Assembly: GCA_003024985.2 (NCBI GenBank)
Contig: PXIH01S0018241.1
Length of the DNA stretch: 11,512 bases
DNA from: Euperipatoides rowelli
Taxonomy: Eukaryota > Onychophora > Udeonychophora > Euonychophora > Peripatopsidae
Reading direction: 5' to 3' (one strand)
The position numbers and the translations under genes were made by a program. Below the pieces are notes generated by a model, which was not told the DNA's origin, searched no databases, and saw only the letters and a program-made list of their open reading frames with translations. Shown one piece after another: positions 1 to 8,463 of this stretch. How positions within the stretch are numbered: position 1 is the stretch's first letter; every line of letters starts with the position of its first letter.

Positions 1-183
1 CAATGCATTCCAGATATTGACAACTCTATTTGTCACAAAAAAGGATCTGCATTTTCTTACACAATGTTCCTTATTTATACCAAAATCATGACCTCCGAGT
101 CCTTGATATTGTTTCAGTTTAAAAAGATCATCATTTGATGACGATTGAAACCACTTATATACGAAAATAATGTCTAAATAAAG
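1..183 (-). pseudogene. Non-LTR retrotransposon reverse transcriptase, C-terminal remnant
   Basis: Read on the minus strand, this segment is open for 61 codons and continues beyond the left edge. The translation contains DIIFVYKWF, then DDLFKLKQY, GGHDFGINKEH and finally SFFVTNRVVNIWNAL. The order 'D-I-x-VYK ... RGH-like segment ... R-x-FF-x-x-RVVN-x-WN-x-L' is the familiar region after the catalytic core of LINE-type reverse transcriptases, which in many elements ends in WNxLP near the ORF terminus. A TGA at 184-186 blocks the frame upstream, and I could not follow the RT fingers or palm further right. This is therefore probably a 5'-truncated or decayed copy whose 3' end lies left of the window. 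The clade (CR1, jockey or RTE-like) cannot be decided from this piece. The match rests on remembered family motifs, not on a search. Confidence 0.65.
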
Positions 184-186
184 TCA

Positions 187-1216
187 AACTAAGGAAAGAA
201 AAGTTGACTAAAGTTGCAGAGTGAGTTACCCCCATTCAACAGTAGTAGAACAAAGTCGGTTGGCTCGTAATGGATTAAATTTGAAGGCTTTATTTTAGTA
301 TAATTGGTACAACTCCATTTTATCTCATTTTGAGATACAAAGTCTTAAGAAGAATTAGGGAAAGTTTAAAGTTAAATTATAAAAATGTAAATATCCATAT
401 ATAATTAATTATCATTAATTTATTTATATTGATGAAGTGGGGAAAATAGCGTTTAGTTGCCTTTAGAGGGAGGCAAAGTAAAACTTTTTAAAAATAATTA
501 GTTAAGTCAAAGGAATGATGGATGTGCATCAAAAGAATTATCAACCATAAAATAAATGGTTTTATCAGAAAAAGTCGTTTTATTGTTTTTTCTAACAGTT
601 TTTGCATATAGTATTTATTCAAAACTTTTATACAGTTTTAAGATAATTTGTTTTTATCTTTTCCTTCTTTCTCTTTAGTGACTTTTATTAAATTGCTGAA
701 ATAATCATGGTTAACAGTTGGAATAAAATAGAAATAAATCATGATATCTTTCTTATTTTTTTCATTGATCGTTTCTTGGTGTAGGATGTAAAGAAAGGGT
801 GGGAATTGCTCCAAAATACTTCCTTTTCTCTGGCTAGGCTTCAAATTTAAGGTATAAAATGCCATTTTTTTTTCTTTGTACATTATGTAGGGATTTTTTT
901 AATCAAATTTTATACACTTTTTTTAAACTAATTAGTCTTTATTTCCTTCCATTTAAGCAATAAATTCTAGAGTTTTAAAATAATGCTGGCAATATAATTA
1001 ATGTGAATTTATTGTTTATAAAAAGGCATTTAAAAATACCAATTACTGAATTCTTTATATTTTTGTTTAATAAATTTTCGATTTTTTTATGTACGGTAAA
1101 CTTTAATTTTGAAAATTGAAGTAAAGTAAAAAACTAAAAAAAAAAAAAAAACTTGCATTCTTCAGGTTAGTAACACAAATGTAATCTGTACCATCCTGAT
1201 TCTAATAAACTGCACC
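187..1216. other. AT-rich non-coding stretch, no gene seen
   Basis: I see no recognisable gene here. The longest open frame (minus strand, 638-883) is lysine-rich and low in complexity, with no family motif. The segment holds long A/T runs, including a 16-A run at 1136-1151, a short stem of TTGCCT with AGGCAA near 447-476, and one TACGGTA heptamer at 1092-1098. The LINE remnant to the left may once have extended into the first bases of this stretch, but the frame cannot be followed. Confidence 0.6.
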
Positions 1217-1232
1217 TACTGTATATACAGTA
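1217..1232. repeat. Perfect 16-bp palindrome TACTGTATATACAGTA
   Basis: The sequence is exactly self-complementary. The same 16-mer recurs perfectly at 6598-6613, 9808-9823 and 9855-9870. Half-sites (TACTGTA or TACAGTA) are scattered through the window, for example just downstream at 1354-1383. This copy borders the left side of the repeat-like segment at 1262-1360. Confidence 0.8.
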
Positions 1233-1261
1233 GATATACTTGTACATGTACACTAAAGCCT

Positions 1262-1360
1262 CAATCTGAGTTGTAATTTGGTTCCTAAATATGCAACTCA
1301 AAATGAAATGACTCAAATCGAGATATCAAGTTCCATAGGAATACATTGTAATGTACAGTA
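1262..1360. repeat. Probable interspersed repeat fragment with GAGTTG/CAACTC stem
   Basis: This piece carries an inverted pair, GAGTTG near 1268 and CAACTC near 1294. It then has two further CTCAAA-type blocks (ACTCAAAATGAAATGACTCA around 1296-1315) and the phrase TTCCATAGGAATACATTGTA at about 1331-1350. It is more complex in composition than its surroundings and lies between TACTGTA-type motifs on both sides, which suggests a decayed interspersed element. No ORF or defined ends are visible, so the family is unknown. Confidence 0.35.
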
Positions 1361-1383
1361 GGTTTTTGTCCTACATACTGTAT

Positions 1384-2245
1384 CTTTTTTTTTTAAATAT
1401 ATAAAAGAAAGAAACTTTTCTACTTTTCCTTAACCAGACATTCTTATGGCTGAAAAAAAAAAAAAACTTTCTAGTTTATTTGTTAATAATCTTCATGAAG
1501 TTAATTTTAATGAAATTTTAAATTAAATGATAGCACAAATTTTAGAAAATATATTTACATTACAGCACTAGGATTTAAAGCTTTTTTTTTTCTCTGCAAT
1601 TTCCGTTGAAACTATTTGTTTCTCCAATCCACCCTACTTAATGCAAATGAAATCGTCCCCCACACGCAACATTTATTATACTATTAAAGTTGTTATTAAT
1701 ATTTATTAGTTTTATTGATCATTAAATGAGGATTAACAATTTACAGGTGACAAAATTAAATCATGAATTAAGTCCTTAGTCCATTTCTGGATTTAGCATT
1801 TATTAATTTGTAATAAAAGAAAATAATTAAAAGCAACAGTGTTTTTTAATACATTATTGTTAGTTATTTGAAAAACTATGAATTGTAAAAAAAAAAAAAA
1901 AAAGGCAGGTGGGATTTTTTTAATAAGCTAATTTAATTTAATTAGTATTTGATTGAAGTGAGATTTTGAAAACAATAATTATATATGTGAATTGTATGCT
2001 TGTAGCTAATAGTAAAGTTACTGTATTATAAGCAGCCAAAAAGAGAATTTTAAATGTTTTTAAGAAGGTCAAAGACATTTCTTTAGAGTTTTATTTTTCT
2101 TAAAAAAATCAATGTTACAGTAATTTAAAAATTTACAAATGAAGCAATGCCGAAACATAAACGATGGGAAATGAAAAATAGGCTTAATTTCCCAATGACT
2201 CAAAGACGAAACATTGTAAATCAAAACGACTAAAATTGAGGCTCT
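1384..2245. other. AT-rich non-coding stretch, no gene seen
   Basis: Nothing gene-like is visible. It holds a 14-A run at 1453-1466, a 17-A run at 1887-1903, a run of ten Ts near 1580, and a small C-rich patch (CGTCCCCCACACGCAAC) near 1654-1670. These A runs could be tails of old retroposed copies, but no body or target duplication could be attached to any of them. Confidence 0.55.
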
Positions 2246-2425
2246 GGTGTATATTCAGTATAAGTTTATATACTGTAAATTGTACTGTACACAACCATAC
2301 ACGGTATATGTTGTATACTGTATAAAAAATAGTATATTTATGAAGTGTAATACTGTACATAACATACAGTACATACAATATATATTTATAATGTACTGTA
2401 TATACGTGTATACTGTATATATGGA
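2246..2425. repeat. Dense cluster of TACTGTA / TACAGTA half-sites
   Basis: Within about 180 bp there are at least eight copies of TACTGTA, TACAGTA or one-base variants, separated by TATA-rich spacers. Because the units are palindromic, both strands look alike and give chance ORFs of 64-98 codons full of Tyr, Ile, Val and Cys, which I do not regard as genes. The cluster could be a decayed satellite or an expanded arm of a palindromic element. The low-complexity spacers prevent defining a clean period by eye. Confidence 0.6.
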
Positions 2426-2953
2426 TTTTTTTGAGAGAGTAATATTTTCGCGGCAGTCATATTTTCGCAAAAATAAAGATTCACAAATAATAATACTCAT
2501 TCAAAGTGCTAAATCTTTAATTTTTAATAAAGTGTACATTTAACTTTTTTTTAATGAAAAAAAAATCAATACATTTTATTTTGTTTTTAAATTATGAGCA
2601 GGATTTACTATAAAAGTACTGCATTTATTAATGCAACACTAGACAATAAGAAAAACATTTAAAAAAATAGGAGAAAATGATTTACCGTACATTGAATAAA
2701 GCCTTTAATAATCAAATCTTTTTTTTTTTAAAAAAAATTTCACTGATGCTATGTAAAAGCAAGCCATGCAGCAAGCTAGTTTCAAGTCGAGGTGGGGGGA
2801 GGGGGAAGGGGAGAGGGATGAATTTTACTGATAGTATCAAGTCAATGTTAATTGCAGAAATGTCTTTACCTTTTTAAAGCTCTTTGCTGACCATCTCAAT
2901 ACTAAAATTTTGTATATTTCAGTTTGAAGAAAAGGGATACAATTTAATTGAAT
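2426..2953. other. AT-rich spacer up to the hAT element
   Basis: I see no convincing gene. A 10-bp direct repeat ATATTTTCGC occurs at 2442-2451 and 2459-2468, and a small hairpin (TGCATT...AATGCA) lies near 2621-2636. The 66-codon plus-strand ORF at 2677-2877 owes its Arg-Gly-Gly segment to the purine tract at 2794-2817 and otherwise shows no family resemblance. Confidence 0.5.
2794..2817 (+). other. Putative G-quadruplex tract
   Basis: Four G runs of 6, 5, 4 and 3 bases lie within 24 bp, separated by spacers of 1, 2 and 3 bases. This meets the usual definition of four runs of at least three G with loops of 1-7. It stands out in a window that is otherwise roughly three quarters A+T. It lies about 150 bp upstream of the hAT insertion. 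No promoter or origin evidence accompanies it. Confidence 0.6.
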
Positions 2954-2961
2954 TAAGGAAC

Positions 2962-2975
2962 TAGGGTTGCCAGAT
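2962..2975 (+). repeat. Left terminal inverted repeat of the hAT element
   Basis: TAGGGTTGCCAGAT is identical over 14 bases to the reverse complement of 6163-6176. Beyond these bases the two ends diverge. The T/C-A-G-G-G start is typical of hAT termini. The preceding 8 bp (2954-2961) are the left target-site copy. Confidence 0.85.
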
Positions 2976-3783
2976 AACCCGAATTACCCTGGAAATCCCC
3001 TTATATCATGAAAATTTCCCACCCGTATTAAATCTATATGGAAAAGCCATTTCCCGTTTTTGCAAAAATGTAATAAAATTATTCTGTAAACACACCATTA
3101 AATGTTTTTATTCATTCTAAATAAACACACTTATTCTATTTTTCTAAACAAATTAAATACAAAACAAAAATTAATCTAGTTACTTTTGATACAACACTTA
3201 GTCCGCATGGCTTGAAAAAAAATATTCCCTCTATTATTATTTTTTTTATTGAGAAATTTCACTCTTTTAATATGCTTTAATAAATGAACCATTATTTTTT
3301 TATTTTTTTTATTTCATTGGTTTAAATTTATGTATGTACTGTAATATCTATCTATTAGTATAATAAAGGGTTTTGTTAAAAAAAAAACATTACATTGGAG
3401 AAACAATACAAATTAGCAAATGAATTATGTAAGCTATAAAATAATGATCATTTTATGAAATAGTATAATTTTAGGAACCATAACACTAACAATGAAATAA
3501 TTTCAATGTAATTATTTTGAAATATTAAACTGAAAGTAATGAAATTAAATTCAACTATTATAGGCAAAAATGTAAAGAAAAAAAAACTTAATGGTTTCAA
3601 ATTTCAATAAAACTACCAATGTAGGGGAGAAGTCCCCTTCAAAAAAAACACGTAATTTAACAAAATTTGTCACTTCTGTGAAAAGAGATACAATGCTTGC
3701 AAGATCTTTAATTTTGTTCTAGTAAGGCGCACGATATTTCATCATTTTTCTTACAATTGATAAATATTTAATAAAAGAGAAAA

Positions 3784-5751
3784 ATGAATAATCAGGCTGA
3801 GACATCAAAACTTTTAAAGTCTCCACTCTCTCCACCAAAAAAGTAGAAGAAACAGGTGTGTTTACTTAAAGAAGTGGGAATTGAAAGAAGCGGGTAAGGC
3901 CAGTAAAAAAAAAAATTCAAAAGCATTCTGTAATCTTTGCTTGAAAGAAATTAATATTGCACATGGTGGGAATAATGATTTTAAACAGCATGCAGGGACA
4001 GAGTATCATAAAAGTAAATTAAATTCATCTAAACAATCACCCAAAATTATTAATTATTTTTGTGGACAAAAATCAAGAGATGAATGCCCTGATGGCTAGT
4101 GAACTATCTATTTTTTATCATACAGAAAAACATAGCTTAAGCTACAATAGCATGGATTGCAGTAATAAACTTACTAAAATAATATTTTCAGTTTAAGAGC
4201 TTGGTTAAAAACTTGCCTGTGGTCATACTAAAGCAGAAATGATTGTTCAAAATGGGCTAGCTCCTCGGAGTGTAGATGACTTTGTTAAACTTTTAAAAGC
4301 ATCTGAAAAATCTAATCAATTTATTCTCATTATCCACAGATGCATCAAACAAGGGAATAGAAAAATATTTCCAGTTTGCATAAGATATGTTGATCCTTTA
4401 AGTGGCATTAAAAATAAACTTTTATATTTTATAGATGAGGCAGATCAGATGAGTCTGCTAACTCAATTTACAATTTATTAACAAAACTTGAACAAAATAA
4501 TTTAAACATAAAATATGTAACAGCTTATAGTGCTGACAATGCCAATGTTAATTATGGAAAACATCATTCAGTTTATAAATTATTTACTGATGTCAATCCA
4601 AGAATTTACAAAGCAAACTGCTCAAATCACATTTTGCATTGTGAAATGCTGGATATAGACATAGAAGTATTAGTTTAAAGATATATTCACATTTTTCTGT
4701 ATCAGCCAAAAGAAGAGATGAATTAAAATCTTTTTTTAAATTTGTAGACTGTGAATGGTCTGAACTTTTGAGACATGTTCCAACCCGGTGGTTAAGTTTA
4801 ACCCCTGCTGTTGATAGATTATTTACAAATTGGGAACCTATTAAACGTTATTTTAAAAGTATAAATGACTGTCCAAAATTTCTTAAAAATTTTTTTGTGA
4901 TGTAGACCCAAAAAGGAAATTCCTTGCTGAAATATATTTGAGCTTTTTTTTTTAACTATAGGCACATTTTTGGAAACTTATTTAAAAACAATAGAAATTA
5001 AAAATTTAAGTACCGTATTCTCCAATTATTCTATTCTATGTCAGCTTTGATCTGTAAAATTAAAAAAAGGCAGCAGGATAATTTTTTTGGAACTGCTACA
5101 AGAAAACTTTTAGATAAATTATATCCAATAACTAATAGCCAAATTATAAAAGAATTTATTGATTTTTTTCAATGTTTTCAAAATTATTTGATTAAAATTT
5201 TGATTTTTCAGAAGATAATATTAATAAATTAGGAGCTTTATCTTTGACTAAAGAAATTAAATTTAAAGACTTGGAAATAGCTGTGGACTGTTTATTTTCT
5301 GACCATATAGATAGCGATGCCCTGTATGAGGAATTCAATCTAGTGGAGGATATTTTAAAAAGTTTGTCAAAAAGAGGAAGAGGACTCTGAAAAAGATGTT
5401 ACTAAAGACTATAAAATTCTATCATATTGTGAAAAGTGGGTGTCTTTTTTTTAAACAAGTCAAGCCAAAAAATTTTTTAACTTAGTAAGAGTGNTGAGTT
5501 TTCTAATGAGCATTCCAGGATCGAATGCTCATGTAGAAATAATTTTTTTCTTCGATGGGTTTGAAGTGGAGTTATGTATGAAACTGTAGCTCCACTCTGA
5601 ATTGCAAATAGTTTGTAATTTTAAATTAAAATGCAGTGAATTTTTAGACTTTGCTAAAAATGACAAAAAGCTGCACTCAAGGATGCTAAATCCTCAACTA
5701 AATATGTATAGATTTAGTTATTGTAATTTTTTTGAAAGTTTATTAAACTAA
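3784..5751 (+). pseudogene. hAT transposase pseudogene (BED-like finger, RNase H-like core, dimerisation domain)
   Basis: The product would have cut and pasted the surrounding hAT element by binding its ends. The ATG at 3784 gives MNNQAETSKLL, then a stop in an A run at 3844. The next frame (3881-4099) carries a C-X2-C-X16-H-X5-H finger with Cys codons at 3929 and 3938 and His codons at 3989 and 4007, followed by KIINYF, typical of the hAT N-terminus. Homology then hops frames. Catalytic-domain blocks are STDASN (Asp codon 4339), SADNANVNYG (Asp codon 4535), CSNHILHC (4619-4642) and TRWLSL (Trp codon 4789). The hAT C-terminal dimerisation block appears as FLMSIPGSNAHVE near 5500-5540 and ends at 5749-5751. 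I count at least nine frame changes plus in-frame stops, so this is long dead. Base 5494 is an unresolved N. The finger, DD and CxxH pattern, C-terminal motif and terminal repeats agree. Confidence 0.85.
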
Positions 5752-5858
5752 ATTACAAAATGAAACGTACTTTATTTATTTATTTAGTTAGTAGCCTATT
5801 GTCTATTGAACAAAATTGACGCAATGTAGTGCCTGACCAGAAATACTCCATTCCTTAA

Positions 5859-6083
5859 CCCTTTCCATTCCACTGTCGGTAATATGTAGACATTTTTTCT
5901 TTACAATTCAACAATCGTTATATTGTTAGCCTCAAAAATGCTTCAAATTAGTAAAATTTATGTTCAAAGGGACTAAAATATATTTGTTTTTAATCATACA
6001 AAATGATTTCAAAAAGAAATTAAATTAAAATCAGGGGATTTAAAGAATGCAATCAATGCAATTTTAATGTGGAGTGGAAAGGG
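5859..6083. mobile_element. piggyBac-type MITE flanked by TTAA
   Basis: A 225-bp element sits between TTAA at 5855-5858 and TTAA at 6084-6087. Its ends are CCCTTTCCATTCCAC (left) and the reverse complement CCCTTTCCACTCCAC (right), matching at 14 of 15 bases. TTAA duplication with termini beginning CCC is the signature of piggyBac transposition. The interior has no coding capacity, so it is a non-autonomous copy that would have used a piggyBac transposase encoded elsewhere. It lies inside the hAT element downstream of the transposase remnant, so it arrived later. The near-identical ends suggest it is younger than the host element's coding decay. Confidence 0.8.
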
Positions 6084-6162
6084 TTAAGGTGTTAAATAAA
6101 AAAAAATTATCTTTCCCCTCCCCAGACACCATTAGATGAATTCCCTTATTTTCATCTTTGAA

Positions 6163-6176
6163 ATCTGGCAACCCTA
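6163..6176 (-). repeat. Right terminal inverted repeat of the hAT element
   Basis: ATCTGGCAACCCTA is the exact reverse complement of the left end. It is followed at 6177-6184 by TAAGAACT, the right target-site copy. The left copy TAAGGAAC differs in a way explained by one inserted G and one lost T. Confidence 0.85.
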
Positions 6177-6184
6177 TAAGAACT

Positions 6185-7175
6185 CAAATTCGGATTGGAT
6201 CATTTCTGTAATGTCGGCGCCTTTATAATAAAGTGTTGACTTTAAATACATTATACTGTATGTATTTATAGTTATCAACATACCGTAATTTATTTACTAT
6301 ATTCTATTATTAATTGAAAAAAAAATTGTTAGTGATTACGGGAAAGTAGAATTGTATTAATATAATGAATAAAGTATTGTTTCTCTTAAAGGAAAGATGA
6401 ACAATTTAATTTTGTTTTAAGGTAAATTACAGTAAACAAAATCAATGTATTAAAGAAGATTTATGATTACTGTATTAAAGAGATTTTTAGCATAAATTTT
6501 TAAACCTCAAACGTGAATTAAAAAATTTACAAATATGTATTAGATAGTAAAAACACAAAAATAACCATTCATGAAAAAAAAAAAACATGTATATATTTAC
6601 TGTATATACAGTATATGATTCTTTTGCCACTGATGCAGTACAGTATGTACAGTAATTTAAATTGGTTTTCAATTTTTTTTTACTTTAAGAATGATTTATA
6701 TCTAATAAATTTATTGTCTGCATATTATAAATTTAAGAAAAGGAAGAACTGACATTATTAAATGACTATCTCAAGATTATTTTTTTCTGGAATATATAAA
6801 TGCAAAAAAAAAGTGTTACATTGATCAGTTTTGCATAATTGTTTCATTATTTTTTAATTTCTATATATATTTTATGTATATATTTTTAAAGTCTATATTC
6901 ATTAATCTTAATACTGTATATTTGGCTAAATGTGTTTATAGAAGTTTGCTTGTTGAGAGATTTAGGTTGACAGAATTCATATATTATGTTCATTTATTTT
7001 CTAGTTTTGAGATTGTTAAACTATTGTACACCTTCAATTTATCTTTCATATTGTTAATAAATGCTGGCATTTTATGTTTGGAATTGGAATTATGAAGCAT
7101 TTACAAAAAAAAATTTACACTGTTGCAACTTTGCAAGCATTTTGTTTTATGAAACAGAATGGTTCAATGTATGTT
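6185..7175. other. AT-rich non-coding stretch with scattered palindrome motifs
   Basis: No gene is recognised. Contents are TACTGTA at 6254-6260 and TACCGTA at 6281-6287, a direct repeat TGTATTAAAG at 6446-6455 and 6471-6480, a 12-A run near 6574, and one perfect TACTGTATATACAGTA at 6598-6613 followed by more half-sites to about 6655. Plus-strand open frames of 73 and 76 codons between 6874 and 7304 are rich in Leu, Ile, Tyr and Phe, as expected of AT-rich DNA. They show no domain, and the second runs through repeat arrays. Confidence 0.55.
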
Positions 7176-7177
7176 AG

Positions 7178-7208
7178 TACTGTATATACTGTGAATATAC
7201 TGTATATC
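7178..7208. repeat. Short cluster of TACTGTA units
   Basis: Three copies of TACTGTA or TACTGTG follow each other at intervals of about ten bases (starting 7178, 7187 and 7198), making a small tandem of TACTGTATA. It lies immediately upstream of the 53-bp repeat array, mirroring the arrangement at 9598-9970. Confidence 0.6.
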
Positions 7209-7225
7209 TATATCTGTAAAGTCGT

Positions 7226-7430
7226 GGTTAAAAACGGTAAAATCACAAAGGATATTTTGACGAGTGAATACAAGTGCATGAGTAAAAGTGTGTGCCAAAT
7301 TTAAATAAAATTAATGTATATAAATGCTTCACGAGTAAAAGCGTGACCCAAATTTAGAAAACTTAAGAAATATAACCTCCCGAGGGAAAGCGCAAAAAGA
7401 GGGTTTTGATAATTGAAGGGATTTGAGCTC
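7226..7430 (+). repeat. Decayed tandem array, unit about 53 bp (array 1)
   Basis: Units begin with a GAGTAAAAGCGTGACCCAAA-like phrase at 7280, 7333 and, more diverged, 7382 (spacings 53 and 49 bp). A weaker possible unit starts at 7226, 54 bp before the first clear one. Each phrase is followed by an AAATT- and AATATAA-rich second half, often ending in ACCTCC or similar before the next CGAG. The same unit recurs at 9661 and 9714. Beyond 7430 the pattern fades. Positions 7440-7660 show nothing recognisable. Confidence 0.55.
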
Positions 7431-7663
7431 AATCATGATTTAAAGCGCATACCAGAGACAATAAATTATGCATCCTTCCTGAAATAAAAATCTTTATTGA
7501 GTTTGGAATATAAATAAGTTTGTAGACAGATTCAGTTTGAAAATGTCACAAATGAATTTTTAAACACATTGGATTAAATTTGTCAAAGTTCTGGCATAGT
7601 TTAAAAACATAAATAAAGTGCAGGCTCTTCAGAGAAATAGTCTTGAACTTCACTGGAGAGAGG

Positions 7664-7904
7664 ATTCACATTGAGCTGACATTTATCTAATTTAATTTAG
7701 CCAGTTTATTTGGTGACCTTTTACTATTTTGCAAGGAAAGGTTAATTCACACAATTTTTGTTTTCCTGTACCAATCATGTTAATTGATTCAGTACAACTT
7801 GCTCTTTACATGGTAGCTTAATAGATTCATGAAACTATTTATTTATTTATTCTATTCATGTTATTACGAGATGAATAAAACAAAAAAAGTAAGGTAATTT
7901 ACCC
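7664..7904 (+). repeat. Uninterrupted copy of an inverted interspersed repeat (copy A)
   Basis: This stretch of about 241 bp matches, in reverse orientation, 9038-9185 plus 8381-8465. Shared blocks include GGAAAGGTTAATTCA, TTTTGTTTTCCTG, CCAATCAT, GATTCAGTACA, TTAATAGATT and TTACGAGAT, in the same order and spacing. By eye roughly three quarters of positions agree. No ORF is visible. It contains TATTTATTTATTTATT near 7840-7855, which on the minus strand resembles the AATAAATA tails of LINEs or SINEs, so a retroposon origin is possible. The family is unknown. Confidence 0.7.
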
Positions 7905-8189
7905 GAATTAAAACAAAATAATTAAACACTACAATCAAAACTTCTCCAAATTAAGCTAGAAAATTTTGTTTTTAAAAAAAAATTGTTTTTTTCTTGTCCC
8001 ATTCTGATTTGAATTAAATTCTGCTTGTATATTTGTTATTTGACAACCTATGTCTTAAAATTGTTTTTCAGGTTGATTTTTATTCTACTTAACTAGGCTA
8101 GGCCTATTTGTTAAATTTTTATTTTCTGTATTATTCATATTTTTATCTTTTTATTTATTTTTTTTATCTCTATATTTTATCTATTTGAT

Positions 8190-8267
8190 TGTGTCGTAAT
8201 AATTTGTTATGTACCACCACAACATGGAATCTGCCAGAACACCATAATACTAGTAATAAATAAATAC
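8190..8267 (+). repeat. LINE-like 3' tail candidate ending in TAATAAATAAATA
   Basis: The phrase TTATGTACCACCACAACATG, then ATCTGCCAGA, then ACTAGTAATAAATAAATA resembles the 3' ends of several animal non-LTR retrotransposons. Those combine a compact less AT-rich segment with a short tandem tail instead of pure poly-A. No RT coding sequence could be found upstream, so it would be a 5'-truncated copy of undefined start. The call rests on resemblance remembered from such tails and is tentative. Confidence 0.35.
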
Positions 8268-8463
8268 TGTATATCACTAAGAATAAAGATAATGTACGGT
8301 ATAGGCAATTTGTCGAGCTAAAAAAAATGAAACTAAATATCCGGTTAATTCTAGAGTTTAAAAAAAACTTTTTTTAAGTTGGATAAATTATCGGGCTTTT
8401 TTATTTATCTCGTAACAAAATGAATAAAATAAACTAAAAATAAAAAAGTTTCCATCAATCTAT

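Larger units (their letters stand above)
2962..6176 (+). mobile_element. hAT-superfamily DNA transposon, complete but inactive
   Basis: Both ends are visible. The left end reads TAGGGTTGCCAGAT (2962-2975) and the right end is its exact reverse complement (6163-6176). The flanks are TAAGGAAC on the left and TAAGAACT on the right, which is what an 8-bp hAT target duplication looks like after a one-base gain and a one-base loss. Between the ends lie about 800 bp of leader, a decayed transposase (3784-5751) with hAT motifs, and a 3' part interrupted by a piggyBac-type MITE (5859-6083). Without that MITE and its duplicated TTAA the element would be close to 3.0 kb, a normal size for an autonomous hAT. 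The indels and stops throughout the coding region show it cannot make its own transposase. Confidence 0.85.

Noticed and set aside
638-883. 81-codon minus-strand open frame
   Set aside because: It is Lys/Phe/Ile-rich, begins next to a run of Ts and has no recognised domain. Lengths like this are expected by chance in such a window.
1217-1232. Resemblance of TACTGTATATACAGTA to the bacterial LexA (SOS) operator
   Set aside because: The E. coli site is four bases longer in its TA core, there is no bacterial gene context, and the window is clearly eukaryotic. The likeness is coincidental.
2184-2543. Overlapping open frames on both strands (64, 98 and 81 codons)
   Set aside because: All are translations of the same TACTGTA cluster, which reads similarly on both strands. 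The composition is dominated by Tyr, Ile and Val and no family is recognisable.
2677-2877. 66-codon frame with an Arg-Gly-rich segment resembling an RGG protein
   Set aside because: The Gly/Arg stretch comes only from the short purine tract at 2794-2817. The remainder starts in poly-A/T sequence and shows no domain or splice context.
6874-7304. Two overlapping plus-strand frames of 73 and 76 codons that could suggest a small membrane protein
   Set aside because: The hydrophobicity follows from T-rich codons. The second frame passes straight through the TACTGTA tandem and the 53-bp array, and no promoter or splice context supports either.
7280-7430. Possible CRISPR-like array from regular 53-bp spacing
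   Set aside because: The whole unit is repeated and decayed, with no split into conserved repeat and unique spacer, and the DNA is eukaryotic.
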